Assembly (NCBI GenBank): GCA_945861535.1
Contig: CAMAUZ010000078.1
Span: 1-36,661 of the forward strand
Source of the DNA: Akkermansia muciniphila
GTDB taxonomy: Bacteria; Verrucomicrobiota; Verrucomicrobiia; Limisphaerales; BJHT01
Length of the DNA: 36,661 nucleotides
Direction of reading: 5' to 3'
The notes below the pieces were generated by a model. It had not been told where the DNA came from. It was given only the letters and a program-made list of their open reading frames with translations, and made no database searches. A program made the translations under genes and the position numbers. Of this stretch, positions 16,091-23,870 are shown piece after piece (within the stretch, counting starts at the first letter, position 1; each line of letters opens with the position of its first letter).

Positions 16091-16486
16091 GTGAAATCGG
16101 CCCGTCACATCATCAGCCTGCTCCTCCTGCTCGTGTGGCTGCCTTGCACGGTGCATTGTCAGATCGAGTCCCTCGGCCTCTTCGGCTCCCAAGCCGATTG
16201 TTGTGAGCGCGGTGATGCCAGTTCCGGCGGCCCCGCCGACTGCCACCAGTGCAACGTCTGCCAGTCCGTCGAGTCGGGCGGTTACTTCTTCATCAAACAC
16301 ACGCTCCTGCTGCCCATCATTTTCGACTTCGTCGCTGAGGTGCTGAGCGACGAGACCCCCGACCCCGCCCGCTTCCGTCCCCCGCACGCCGCCGACCCCG
16401 ACACGTGTCCCCGCTTCCTCGCCACCAGTTGGCAATTCCATCTGCGCGCCTCCTCGCCTCCCCGCGCACCGTCCCCCCTCGCCTAA
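16091..16486 (+). CDS. Small secreted Cys-rich protein of the metal-efflux operon
   Basis: A 131-residue protein starting at a GTG (MKSARHIISLLLLLVWLPCT) with a clear signal peptide ending near VHC. The mature part has clustered cysteines (ADCCERG, then DCHQCNVCQSV) suited to metal binding. The C-terminal third is Pro-rich. It precedes the CzcC-like gene by about 130 bp in the same direction. I do not recognise a family. The position and cysteines suggest a periplasmic metal sensor or chaperone. Confidence 0.6.
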   Translation: MKSARHIISLLLLLVWLPCTVHCQIESLGLFGSQADCCERGDASSGGPADCHQCNVCQSVESGGYFFIKHTLLLPIIFDFVAEVLSDETPDPARFRPPHAADPDTCPRFLATSWQFHLRASSPPRAPSPLA

Positions 16487-16615
16487 GCAAACCTCGCGGT
16501 TTGCTCCTCTCCCGGCCCCGTCGTGTCCGCACACGGCGGCGGTGTCCCTTTTCATGCTCTGTCATGCCCGTGTCCGTGATCCATTCCTGAACTGAAACTT
16601 GTGAACCGAAAAATT

Positions 16616-17926
16616 ATGAAGCCCCTTTGCCTGCTCCTTTTGCCCGTCCTGCTGGTGTCCCCCGTCAATGCCGTCGAACCCACCCCCGACGGCACCAACG
16701 CCGTCCCGGTCGCCCCCATCCTCACCCTCGACGCCCTCGTCACCGAGGTGCTCGACCGCAATCCCGAACTCGCCTTCTACCGCGCCGAAGTCGCCGCCGC
16801 CAAGGGCGCGCAACGCACCGCCAAGTCCCTCCCCAACCCCGAACTCACCACCACCCTCGGCTCCAAACGCGTCACGGACACCGCCGGCAATGTCCTCGGT
16901 GAAGGCGCATCCTGGTCCGTTGCCCTGCAACAGCCCTTCGAGTGGCCCGGCCGCCTCGCGCTCCGCAAAGCCATCGCCAGCCGCCAGGTCGCCCTCGCGG
17001 AACTCGGTCTGGAAAACTTCCGCGCCGCCCTCGCCGCCCGCGCGCGCAATCTCGGCTTCAGCGTCGCCGTCGCCCAGCAGCAGGCCGACGCCGCGCTGGA
17101 AGTCTCGCAGCGCCTCCAAGCCCTCGCCGACGTCGTCGTGCAGCGCGACCCCGCCGGCGTCACGCCCAAGCTCGAACAACGCATCATCGAAGCCAGCGCC
17201 ATCGTCGCCCGCAAACGCGCCACCGACACCCTCGTCGCCGTACGCGGCGTGCTCAACGAACTCAACCTCCTCCGCGGCCAGCCCCTCGCCAGCACCATCC
17301 GCCTGGCCGATGGGCCGCTCGCCCTCGCACCTGCGCCCGATCTCGGCGAACTCCTCGCGCTCGCCCGCACCAACAACTTCGACCTCCGCCAGCGCGTCGC
17401 CGAACTCGAGCAGCAGGGCTTCCGCGTGGACCTCGCGAAAAACGAGCGCTACCCCGCCGTCACCGTCGGCCCGTTCATCGCCACCGAGCACGCGAACGAC
17501 TCCCAGCGCATCATGGGCGTCGGCGTCTCCTTCCCGCTGCCGCTGTGGAACCGCAACGCCGGCGGCATCGAGGTCGCGCAAGCCCGCCGCGACCAGGCGC
17601 AGACCGCCCTCGACGTGGCCCAACGCGAGGTCGAGCGCAAAGTGAGCGAGGCCTTCCTCCATTACTCCGCCCGCGTCAGCGAACTGTCCCGCACCCGGCC
17701 CGACGCCGCGCAGGACTTCCGCGAAACCGCCGACCTCGCCGACCGGCATTACCGCCTCGGGGCCGTGCCCCTCACCACCTACATCGAAATGCAGAAGCAA
17801 TACCTCGAAGCCCTCGCAGCGCTGCTCCAAACCAAGCAGAGCGCCCTCGAAGCCGGCGCGCAATTGCACCTGCTCACCGGCCGCAGCCTTGACGCGCCGG
17901 GCGTCCTCCCGCCCGCGAAGGATTGA
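16616..17926 (+). CDS. CzcC-like outer-membrane efflux protein (TolC family)
   Basis: A 436-residue TolC-family protein forming the outer-membrane channel of the efflux pump. A signal peptide (MKPLCLLLLPVLLVSPVNA) is followed by two related halves, each with the coiled helix pattern of OEP repeats: LVTEVLDRNPELAFYRAEVA near residue 45 and LLALARTNNFDLRQRVAELE near residue 240. The second half ends with EMQKQYLEALAALLQTKQSA. I start at the ATG at 16616; the GTG at 16601 would add five residues before the signal peptide. The stop is directly followed by the ATG of the adaptor gene, so the genes are coupled. Confidence 0.88.
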   Translation: MKPLCLLLLPVLLVSPVNAVEPTPDGTNAVPVAPILTLDALVTEVLDRNPELAFYRAEVAAAKGAQRTAKSLPNPELTTTLGSKRVTDTAGNVLGEGASWSVALQQPFEWPGRLALRKAIASRQVALAELGLENFRAALAARARNLGFSVAVAQQQADAALEVSQRLQALADVVVQRDPAGVTPKLEQRIIEASAIVARKRATDTLVAVRGVLNELNLLRGQPLASTIRLADGPLALAPAPDLGELLALARTNNFDLRQRVAELEQQGFRVDLAKNERYPAVTVGPFIATEHANDSQRIMGVGVSFPLPLWNRNAGGIEVAQARRDQAQTALDVAQREVERKVSEAFLHYSARVSELSRTRPDAAQDFRETADLADRHYRLGAVPLTTYIEMQKQYLEALAALLQTKQSALEAGAQLHLLTGRSLDAPGVLPPAKD

Positions 17927-18673
17927 ATGAAAACCATCTCCTCGCTCGGTTGCCTGCTCGTGCTCGCCCTCGCCCTCGCCGGCTGCCGCGACCGCCCGGC
18001 GCCGCCCGCCGCCGATGACGCCAAGCCCAAGGACGACAGCGGCATCGCCTTCACGCCCAAGGCCGGCCTGTCCGTCCCCGAGGATGTTGCCCGGCACATC
18101 GGCTTGCAACTGGCCGCCGTGACCGAACGCAAGGTCAGCGGCCAGCTCGGCTTCACCGCGCAGGTGTATGCCGAGGCCGGGCCGCCGGCGCGACGGGTCG
18201 CGCTCGGGAGCGCGTGGGTGGAGGCACGCTTCGCGCAGTCCCTCCCGGGCGGCACGGACATCGTGGCCATCACCGCCGGCGGCCACTCCCGCACCGGCGT
18301 GGTCACCCGCGTGGTGCCCGCCGCGAACCCCGACTCGCCCGCCGAAATCCTGCTCGAACTCCGCGCCGGGCCGGGGGAACTCAAGGTCGGCGACTTTGCG
18401 CGCATCACCGTCGCCACCGGAGGCCGGGAAGCCGTGACGGTGGTGCCGCGCGCCGCCGTGTTGCGCACCCCCGCGGGCCACTTCGTTTATGTCGTCAACG
18501 GCAGGCACCTCATCCGCGCCCCCGTGACCGTGGGCGGCGAACAGGATGGCTTCGTGGAACTCACAACCGGTCTGCTCGCCGGTGACAAAATCGCCGTGGC
18601 CGGCGTGGCGATGCTGCGGCTCGCCGAATTGCACCACACCAACGGCGGCGATGCCTGCTGCGTTCCCCACTGA
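17927..18673 (+). CDS. Short CzcB-like periplasmic adaptor lipoprotein
   Basis: A 248-residue protein with a lipoprotein signal (ALALAGC). It shows the beta-barrel and membrane-proximal parts of RND adaptors: LGSAWVEARFAQSLPGGTDI, VVTRVVPAANPDSPAEILLE and VVPRAAVLRTPAGHFVYVVN. Typical CzcB/CusB proteins have 370-520 residues with a lipoyl domain and a helical hairpin. Those parts are largely missing here, although the frame is intact and lies tightly between czcC- and czcA-like genes. The C-terminus ends in a small metal-binding tail HHTNGGDACCVPH. It may be a genuine minimal adaptor or a deletion form. Confidence 0.8.
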   Translation: MKTISSLGCLLVLALALAGCRDRPAPPAADDAKPKDDSGIAFTPKAGLSVPEDVARHIGLQLAAVTERKVSGQLGFTAQVYAEAGPPARRVALGSAWVEARFAQSLPGGTDIVAITAGGHSRTGVVTRVVPAANPDSPAEILLELRAGPGELKVGDFARITVATGGREAVTVVPRAAVLRTPAGHFVYVVNGRHLIRAPVTVGGEQDGFVELTTGLLAGDKIAVAGVAMLRLAELHHTNGGDACCVPH

Positions 18674-18676
18674 CCC

Positions 18677-21600
18677 ATGCTTAATCGCCTCCTCGAAGCC
18701 TCCCTCCGCCAGCGGCCCGCCGTCCTGCTCGCCACCGCCGTCCTCGTCGCCGTGGGCGGCTGGGCCGCGCTCCGGCTGCCGCTGGACGCCGTGCCGGACA
18801 TCACCAATCCGCAGGTGCAAATCAACGTCGCCGTCGCCGGACTGGCGCCCGAGGAGATCGAGATGCAGGTCACCTACCCGCTCGAAAATCAAATGAGCGG
18901 TATCCCCGGCATGATCGAGCTGCGCTCGCTCTCCAAGTCCGGCCTCGCGCAGGTCACCATGATTTTTGAGGACGGCACCGACCTGTATCGCGCCCGCCAG
19001 CTCGTGAGCGAACGCCTCCAGCAGGTCACGCAAGACCTGCCCCCCGGCCTCACGCCCAAGCTCGCCCCCATCGCCACCGGCCTCGGCGAAATCTTCTACT
19101 ACGGCGTGGACTACCGCGCCGACGCCACCAACAAACCCGCCGCGCGCCGTGACCAACTGATGGCGCTCAAGCTCATTCAGGACTACCAAATCAAACCGCT
19201 CCTGCGCCAGACCCCCGGCGTCGCCGAGGTCAACACCAGCGGCGGCTACGAGAAGGTGTTCGTCATCCAGCCCGACCCTGCGCGGCTCCTGAGCGTCGGC
19301 CTGACGCTGCCCGACCTCGCCGCGAAGGTCGCCGAGAACACCCGCAACGCCGGCGGCGGCCTCGTGGAACTGGGCGGCGAGCAAATCACCATCCGCGCCA
19401 ACAGCCGCGTCACGCACGCCGACCAGCTCGCCGAGCTGCCCCTCAAATTCGGCGCGGCCGTCCAGCCCATCCTGGTGCGCGACGTCGCCACCGTCGGCAT
19501 CGGCACCGGCTTCCGCATCGGCGCGAGCACGGAGAACGGCGAGGAATCCCTGCTCGGCGCGGCCATCATGACGGCGGGCGAAAACTCCCGCCTCGTCTCC
19601 CTCGCCGTCGCCGAGAAGCTCCGGGAAATCCAGCCCAAGCTCCCGCCCGGCGTCGAAATCCACACGCTCTACGACCGCAGCGACCTGGTGAACCGCACCA
19701 TTCACACCGTGATGACCAACCTCGCGGAAGGCGCGCTGCTCGTGGTCGTCGTGCTCTTCCTGCTGCTGGGCAACGTCCGGGGTGCGCTCATTGTCGCCGC
19801 CGCCATTCCGCTCGCGATGCTCCTGGCGATGGTGGGCATGGTCGAACTGCGCATCCCCGGCAACCTGATGAGCCTGGGCGCCATTGACTTCGGCCTCATC
19901 ATTGATGGCGCGGTCGTGATGGTGGAAAACATCCTGCGCCGGCTCGGTGAAAAGCAGCGTCAGCTTGGCCGCGCGCTCACCGCCCCGGAGCGCCTGGCGG
20001 GCGTGCTCACGGCGGCGAAGGAAGTCGCCCGCCCGATGTTCTTCGGCGTGCTCATCATCACCGTGGTCTATGTGCCGATCCTCGCGCTCGAGGGCATCGA
20101 GGGGAAGATGTTCAAGCCGATGGCCCTCGTGGTGATGCTCGCGCTCGGCGGCGCGCTGGTGCTGGCCGTCACGCTCATGCCGGTACTGTGCTCGCTCTTC
20201 CTGACCGGTAGCCGCCGAGGCAACGACAATGGTAGGGCGCGTCTGTCCCAGCGCGCCGCCGGGGTGTCCGCACCGTCCGACGGCGCGCTGAGGACAGCCG
20301 CGCCCTACCCAGAGCCAGAATTGCCGCCCGTCTCCACTGTCACCGGGCGCGCCCCTGCCGCCGAGCACAGTCAAATGGTTCCCCCTCTCCCAGCGGGAGA
20401 GGGTAGGGGTGAGGGCGAACGCGTGGACCACCAAACACCGCCCGTTGAGCACCAAGGCTCGACCGCCGGCCACGACGACAACTGGCTCGTCCGCCAGACC
20501 AAGCGCCTCTACACCCCGTTGCTCGACTTCGGCCTCCGGCACCGCGCCTGGATCGTGCTGCCGTCCCTCGCGCTCTGCGTGGTCGCCGCGCTGCTGTTCG
20601 CGCGGCTCGGCGCGGAGTTCATCCCCCAGCTCGATGAAGGCGACGGCGTTTTCCAGCTCGTCAAATCGCAGAGTGCCGGTCTCCAAAGCTGTCTGGAGAT
20701 TCAGAAACAATCCGAGCGCCTCCTCCGCGCCGAGTTCCCGGAACTCAAAGTCGTCTTCTCCCGCATGGGCGCGGCGGAAATCGCCACCGATCCGATGGAC
20801 CCCAGCGACGCCGACACTTATCTCATGTTCCAGCCCCGCGCGACGTGGCGGAAAGAGAACGGCCGGCCCATCACCAAGGAGCGCCTCATGGAACTGATGC
20901 AACAAAGCCTCGCCCAAAAAATCCCCGTCCAGGCCATCCTCCCCAACCAGCCCATCCAGATGCGCTTCGACGAAATCATGGCCGGCGCGCGCGCCGAGCT
21001 GGCGTGCAAAATCTTCGGCGACGACTACGCCACGCTCGAACGCCTCGCCGAGGAAGTCCGCGACGTGCTGCGCCAAATCCCCGGCGCGGGCGAAGTGGAG
21101 TTCGACAAGATTGGCCGCGTCCCCCAAATCGAAATCACGCCCGACCGCGCCGCGCTGCGCCGTTACAACCTCCACGCCGACGACGTGAACAAGGTCGTCG
21201 AGACCGCGCTGGCCGGCGCGTCCGTCGGCTTCATTCAGGACGGCAACCGCCGTTTCCCCATCGTCGTCCGCCTCGCGGAGGAACAGCGCTCCGACCTGGA
21301 CCTCATCCGCCGCCTGCCCGTGGGCGTGGACGGCGGCGGCCTGCTCACGCTCGGCCGCCTCGCCACCATCACCAACCTGAACCAGATCGGCATGATCAAG
21401 CGCGAGAACGCCCAGCGCCTCGTCACCCTCCTCATCAACGTGCGCGGGCGCGACACCGCCAGCTTCGTCGCGGAAGCCCAGGCCGCGGTGCAGGCGCAGG
21501 TCAAATTCCCCGAAGGCTACTACCCCGAGTTCGGCGGGCAGTTCCGCAACCTGGTGAAGGCCAAGCAGCGCCTGCTGATTGTCGTGCCGCTGGCGCTGGC

Positions 21601-22135
21601 CTTCATCTTTGTGCTGCTCTTCCTCAGTTTCGGCTCCGTGCGGCAGGCCGCGCTCATCTTCGTGTGCGTCCCGCTGGCCGTCACCGGCGGCGTCTTCGCG
21701 CTGTGGGTGCGGGAAATGCCCTTCACCATCAGCGCTGCCGTCGGCTTCATCGCGCTCTCGGGCATCGCCGTCCTCAACGGCATCATGCTCATCAGCTTCA
21801 TCAACCAGTTGCGCGACCAAGGCCGCAACCTGCGCGACGCCGTGATGGAAGGCACCCTCACCCGGCTCCGCCCCAAACTGATGACCGCGCTGGTCGCCAG
21901 CTTCGGCTTCGTCCCGATGGCGCTGGCCACCGGCGCGGGCGCGGAAGTGCAGCGCCCGCTCGCCACCGTCGTCATCGGCGGCATCATTACCTCCACCTTC
22001 CTCACCCTCGTGCTGCTGCCCGTCCTCTACGAGTGGATGGAGAAACGCTTTCGCCCGGACGCCCGCAGTGGCACTGTGGAAACGGGACCACCCGACGCTC
22101 CCGCCAACCGCCAGCCGTCGGAAACCAGTCACTAA
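18677..22135 (+). CDS. czcA: CzcA-type heavy-metal RND efflux pump with 85-residue repeat-derived insert
   Basis: A 1152-residue inner-membrane proton/metal antiporter (family usual about 1040). The N-terminus LPLDAVPDITNPQVQINVAV and the fourth-helix motif IDFGLIIDGAVVMVEN are typical. This matches the DFG-x3-DGA-x3-VEN pattern of pumps for Zn, Co, Cd or Ni rather than Cu/Ag. The second half shows LGAEFIPQLDEGDGVFQL and the usual C-terminal helices. Between SLFLTG (about residue 510) and DDNWLVR (about 600) lies an extra hydrophilic stretch encoded by two palindromic repeats (20231-20309 and 20381-20420) that keep the frame. It falls in a cytoplasmic loop. The pump is probably functional, but this is unproven. 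Confidence 0.93.
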   Translation: MLNRLLEASLRQRPAVLLATAVLVAVGGWAALRLPLDAVPDITNPQVQINVAVAGLAPEEIEMQVTYPLENQMSGIPGMIELRSLSKSGLAQVTMIFEDGTDLYRARQLVSERLQQVTQDLPPGLTPKLAPIATGLGEIFYYGVDYRADATNKPAARRDQLMALKLIQDYQIKPLLRQTPGVAEVNTSGGYEKVFVIQPDPARLLSVGLTLPDLAAKVAENTRNAGGGLVELGGEQITIRANSRVTHADQLAELPLKFGAAVQPILVRDVATVGIGTGFRIGASTENGEESLLGAAIMTAGENSRLVSLAVAEKLREIQPKLPPGVEIHTLYDRSDLVNRTIHTVMTNLAEGALLVVVVLFLLLGNVRGALIVAAAIPLAMLLAMVGMVELRIPGNLMSLGAIDFGLIIDGAVVMVENILRRLGEKQRQLGRALTAPERLAGVLTAAKEVARPMFFGVLIITVVYVPILALEGIEGKMFKPMALVVMLALGGALVLAVTLMPVLCSLFLTGSRRGNDNGRARLSQRAAGVSAPSDGALRTAAPYPEPELPPVSTVTGRAPAAEHSQMVPPLPAGEGRGEGERVDHQTPPVEHQGSTAGHDDNWLVRQTKRLYTPLLDFGLRHRAWIVLPSLALCVVAALLFARLGAEFIPQLDEGDGVFQLVKSQSAGLQSCLEIQKQSERLLRAEFPELKVVFSRMGAAEIATDPMDPSDADTYLMFQPRATWRKENGRPITKERLMELMQQSLAQKIPVQAILPNQPIQMRFDEIMAGARAELACKIFGDDYATLERLAEEVRDVLRQIPGAGEVEFDKIGRVPQIEITPDRAALRRYNLHADDVNKVVETALAGASVGFIQDGNRRFPIVVRLAEEQRSDLDLIRRLPVGVDGGGLLTLGRLATITNLNQIGMIKRENAQRLVTLLINVRGRDTASFVAEAQAAVQAQVKFPEGYYPEFGGQFRNLVKAKQRLLIVVPLALAFIFVLLFLSFGSVRQAALIFVCVPLAVTGGVFALWVREMPFTISAAVGFIALSGIAVLNGIMLISFINQLRDQGRNLRDAVMEGTLTRLRPKLMTALVASFGFVPMALATGAGAEVQRPLATVVIGGIITSTFLTLVLLPVLYEWMEKRFRPDARSGTVETGPPDAPANRQPSETSH
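20231..20309. repeat. Second copy of the 79-bp palindrome, in frame inside czcA
   Basis: This segment has the same total length as the copy at 8960-9038, with arms 20231-20257 and 20282-20309. The left arm lacks one base and the right arm has one substitution compared with the intergenic copy. It is read through in frame by the pump gene and contributes residues such as GRARLSQRAAG. Confidence 0.9.
20381..20420. repeat. CCCTCTCCC-type palindromic repeat in frame inside czcA
   Basis: CCCTCTCCC (20383-20391) and GGGAGAGGG (20395-20403) form a perfect 9-bp stem with a three-base loop, followed by TAGGGGTGAGGGCGAAC. This is a widespread style of dispersed bacterial repeat, different from the 79-bp family. 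Both repeats sit in the same loop of the pump gene, so that site seems tolerant to insertion. Confidence 0.75.
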
Positions 22136-22144
22136 ACAAAACCT

Positions 22145-22489
22145 ATGAAAACCCCCGCCCCCACCCTCGCCCTCGCCCTCCTGCTCGCCGCCGCCCTCAC
22201 CGCCTGCACCAAGGACGAACCCACCGCCCCCGCCGGGACGGCCCCCAAAGCTGGCGAGAAAACTCCCGCGGCCGCCGCCGCGAAACCCGGTCCGGCCGCC
22301 CGACCTTACCCGCTCAAGATTTGCGTCGTCTCGAACGAGGCGCTGGACAGCATGGGCAAGCCCTACGTTTTCACCCACGAGGGGCAGGAAGTGAAACTGT
22401 GCTGCGACAGTTGCCTGAAGGACTTTAAGCAGGAGCCGGCCAAGTTCCTCAAGAAGCTGGCCGACGCCCGGCTGCAGCCGCAGAAATAA
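22145..22489 (+). CDS. Metal-binding lipoprotein with YHS/TRASH-like Cys motif
   Basis: A 114-residue protein with a lipoprotein signal ending LTAC, an Ala/Pro/Lys-rich linker, and a compact domain of about 50 residues: YPLKICVVSNEALDSMGKPY, then FTHEGQEVKLCCDSCLKDF. The paired CCDSC cysteines and the first Cys recall YHS/TRASH-type metal domains found with efflux systems. It starts 9 bp after the pump gene and is certainly in its operon. It probably handles metal in the periplasm. Confidence 0.78.
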   Translation: MKTPAPTLALALLLAAALTACTKDEPTAPAGTAPKAGEKTPAAAAAKPGPAARPYPLKICVVSNEALDSMGKPYVFTHEGQEVKLCCDSCLKDFKQEPAKFLKKLADARLQPQK

Positions 22490-22564
22490 GCACCCATTCT
22501 TCGGCGCGCGACCCACTCACCGCGCGCCGAATCACCAACCCAAACCAACCGCCGGAAACCCACC

Positions 22565-23062
22565 ATGAAAATCCACTCCCTGGCCCTCGCCCTCCTCGTC
22601 GCCGGCACTCTCACCGCCTGCAAGCAAGACGAACACGCCGGCCACGACCACAAGCCCGGTGAGAAACACGGCGACGCCAAACCCAAGGCCGCCCAGCTCC
22701 TCGCCGGTCCCCAGGGCGGCAAACTGCTCGCCAACACCGCCCCGCGCGCCGAGTTCCTCATCGGCGCGGACCGGCGCGTCACCATCACCTTCTACGACGC
22801 CCAGCTCAAACCCGTGCCCGCCAGCGGCCAGGTCGTCGCCGTCACCGCCGAGCCGAAGTCCGGCAAGGTGACGCTCACGATGGAAGCCAAAGACGGCACC
22901 TTCGTCTCCAAGGAACCGCTGCCCGCCGGCGCAGGCCACCCCCTCGTCGTCCAAGTGAAGGCCACCGCCGATGCCATCCCGCAAAATTTCCGCCTCACTC
23001 TCGACCTCAGCGACTGCGGCGGCTGCAAGCTCAAGGAATACGCCTGCATCTGTGGCCATTGA
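22565..23062 (+). CDS. Metal-binding lipoprotein, His-rich with C-terminal Cys cluster
   Basis: A 165-residue protein with a lipoprotein signal ending LTAC, followed by a His-rich segment (DEHAGHDHKPGEKHGDAKPK), a beta-rich middle (PQGGKLLANTAPRAEFLIGA, then VTITFYDAQLKPVPASGQVV) and a Cys-rich end DCGGCKLKEYACICGH. The His and Cys clusters are suited to bind soft divalent metals. It follows the TRASH-like lipoprotein by 75 bp and closes the efflux operon. I know no named family. Confidence 0.72.
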   Translation: MKIHSLALALLVAGTLTACKQDEHAGHDHKPGEKHGDAKPKAAQLLAGPQGGKLLANTAPRAEFLIGADRRVTITFYDAQLKPVPASGQVVAVTAEPKSGKVTLTMEAKDGTFVSKEPLPAGAGHPLVVQVKATADAIPQNFRLTLDLSDCGGCKLKEYACICGH

Positions 23063-23072
23063 ATTGGCCCGA

Positions 23073-23089
23073 TGCGCCAATGTGGCGCA
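23073..23089 (+). terminator. Weak hairpin after the metal operon
   Basis: TGCGCCA (23073-23079) pairs perfectly with TGGCGCA (23083-23089) over a three-base loop, eleven bases after the last stop. No T-run follows directly, so it may act as a weak or factor-assisted terminator only. Confidence 0.35.
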
Positions 23090-23134
23090 CCGACCAGCCC
23101 GTTTTGCTGACTTTTCCCACCCTGAGTGCATCTG

Positions 23135-23559
23135 GACGGTAAAATCTGGGTGCCAGACGGCAAAATCACTGTCGCAGACCACAAAACGGAGGTGTCAGAC
23201 CATAAAATGCAGCACCTCGACGGCGTCTAGCTCCCGCATTTTATGGTCAACGTGTCGCCGCGGTCCGTCAACGTGTCGTCACGGCCCGTCAACGTGTCGT
23301 CACGGCCCGTCAACGTGTCGCCACGGTCCGTCAACGTGTCGCCACGGTCCGTCAACGTGTCGCGGAGGTCCGTCAACGTGTCGCCGCGGTCCGTCAACGT
23401 GTCGCGGAGGTCCGTCTAGGTGCCGAGCCGGATGGTCTAGGTGCCGCGTTGGGCGGTCTAGGTGCCGCGTTGGGCGGTCTAGGTGCCGTGTTGGGGGTCT
23501 AGGTGCCGCTCCGGATGGTCTAGGTGCCGTGTTGGGTGGTCTGTCGCCCAGTGCGGGTG
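23135..23559. repeat. 21-bp repeat array with orientation switch (about 19 units)
   Basis: Four units of 21 bp start with GAC (23135-23218), for example GACGGCAAAATCACTGTCGC. After a 27-bp spacer the array runs in the reverse orientation: eight units starting GTCAACGTGTCG (23246-23413), six starting GTCTAGGTGCCG (23414-23538, one of them 20 bp long), and one decayed unit. In the GAC orientation each unit is seven codons, for example DHKMQHL, DRPTRHL and DGPPRHV, so the sub-types are related. One-base length changes and stop codons (TAG in the second sub-type, TGA when two of the first sub-type are read in the GAC orientation) show that the right part is not a single coding frame. Confidence 0.85.
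23198..23248. repeat. Hairpin at the orientation switch of the 21-bp array
   Basis: GACCATAAAATGC (23198-23210) and GCATTTTATGGTC (23236-23248) form a perfect 13-bp inverted repeat with a 25-bp spacer, exactly where the repeat units change direction. It is thus the turning point of the array and may also stop transcripts from both sides. Confidence 0.75.
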
Positions 23560-23870
23560 GATGGGGCGGATAAGAAGCAAGCCCACCGGCTGGATAGGAA
23601 AGCTGGGATAATGCACGGTCCGACCGATCCCGAATCCGTAACCCACCGGGTAAGACTTAACCCCTACCTCATCATGCCCTGCAGCGAGGCCATTATCCTC
23701 CGTGCGCAAGCCACCAGTGAAACCCAAGCCGCCATTGCCGCCACCTGGGTTTGGGAGGAAAAGACGGTGACGCTGATTTGAGCAGCGGAAGGCGGACCAG
23801 TTCGCTGGCAGGCGGGGGCCGGTCTTCAAGGCGTTCCGACCCGATCACACGAGGGCGAGCGACCGCCGGC
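23560..23870. other. Intergenic region, nothing recognised
   Basis: Between the repeat array and the end of the motor operon (311 bp) I see no supported gene, strong hairpin or promoter. The minus-strand frame running through it depends on array sequence and lacks a start signal. The motor operon has no clear intrinsic terminator here. Confidence 0.45.

Noticed and set aside
15341-16555. Minus-strand frame of about 400 codons across the SWIM tail and the gap to the metal operon
   Set aside because: Gly/Ala-rich shadow of the Ala/Lys/Pro tail, no start signal, no family, runs antisense through two supported genes.
16562-22516. Very long antisense open frame (about 1980 codons) opposite the metal-efflux genes
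   Set aside because: It mirrors the codon bias of the well-supported czc-type genes on the plus strand, has composition typical of shadow frames (Gly/Asp/Glu/Arg/Ala-rich) and no domain.
23135-23559. CRISPR array
   Set aside because: Units are contiguous 21-bp repeats without unique spacers and no cas genes are near.
23242-23573. Open frames through the 21-bp array giving STCRHGP or VNVSPRS peptide repeats
   Set aside because: Frame is changed by a one-base shorter unit and stop codons occur in every unit sub-type in at least one frame. There is no start signal, so treated as non-coding repeat.
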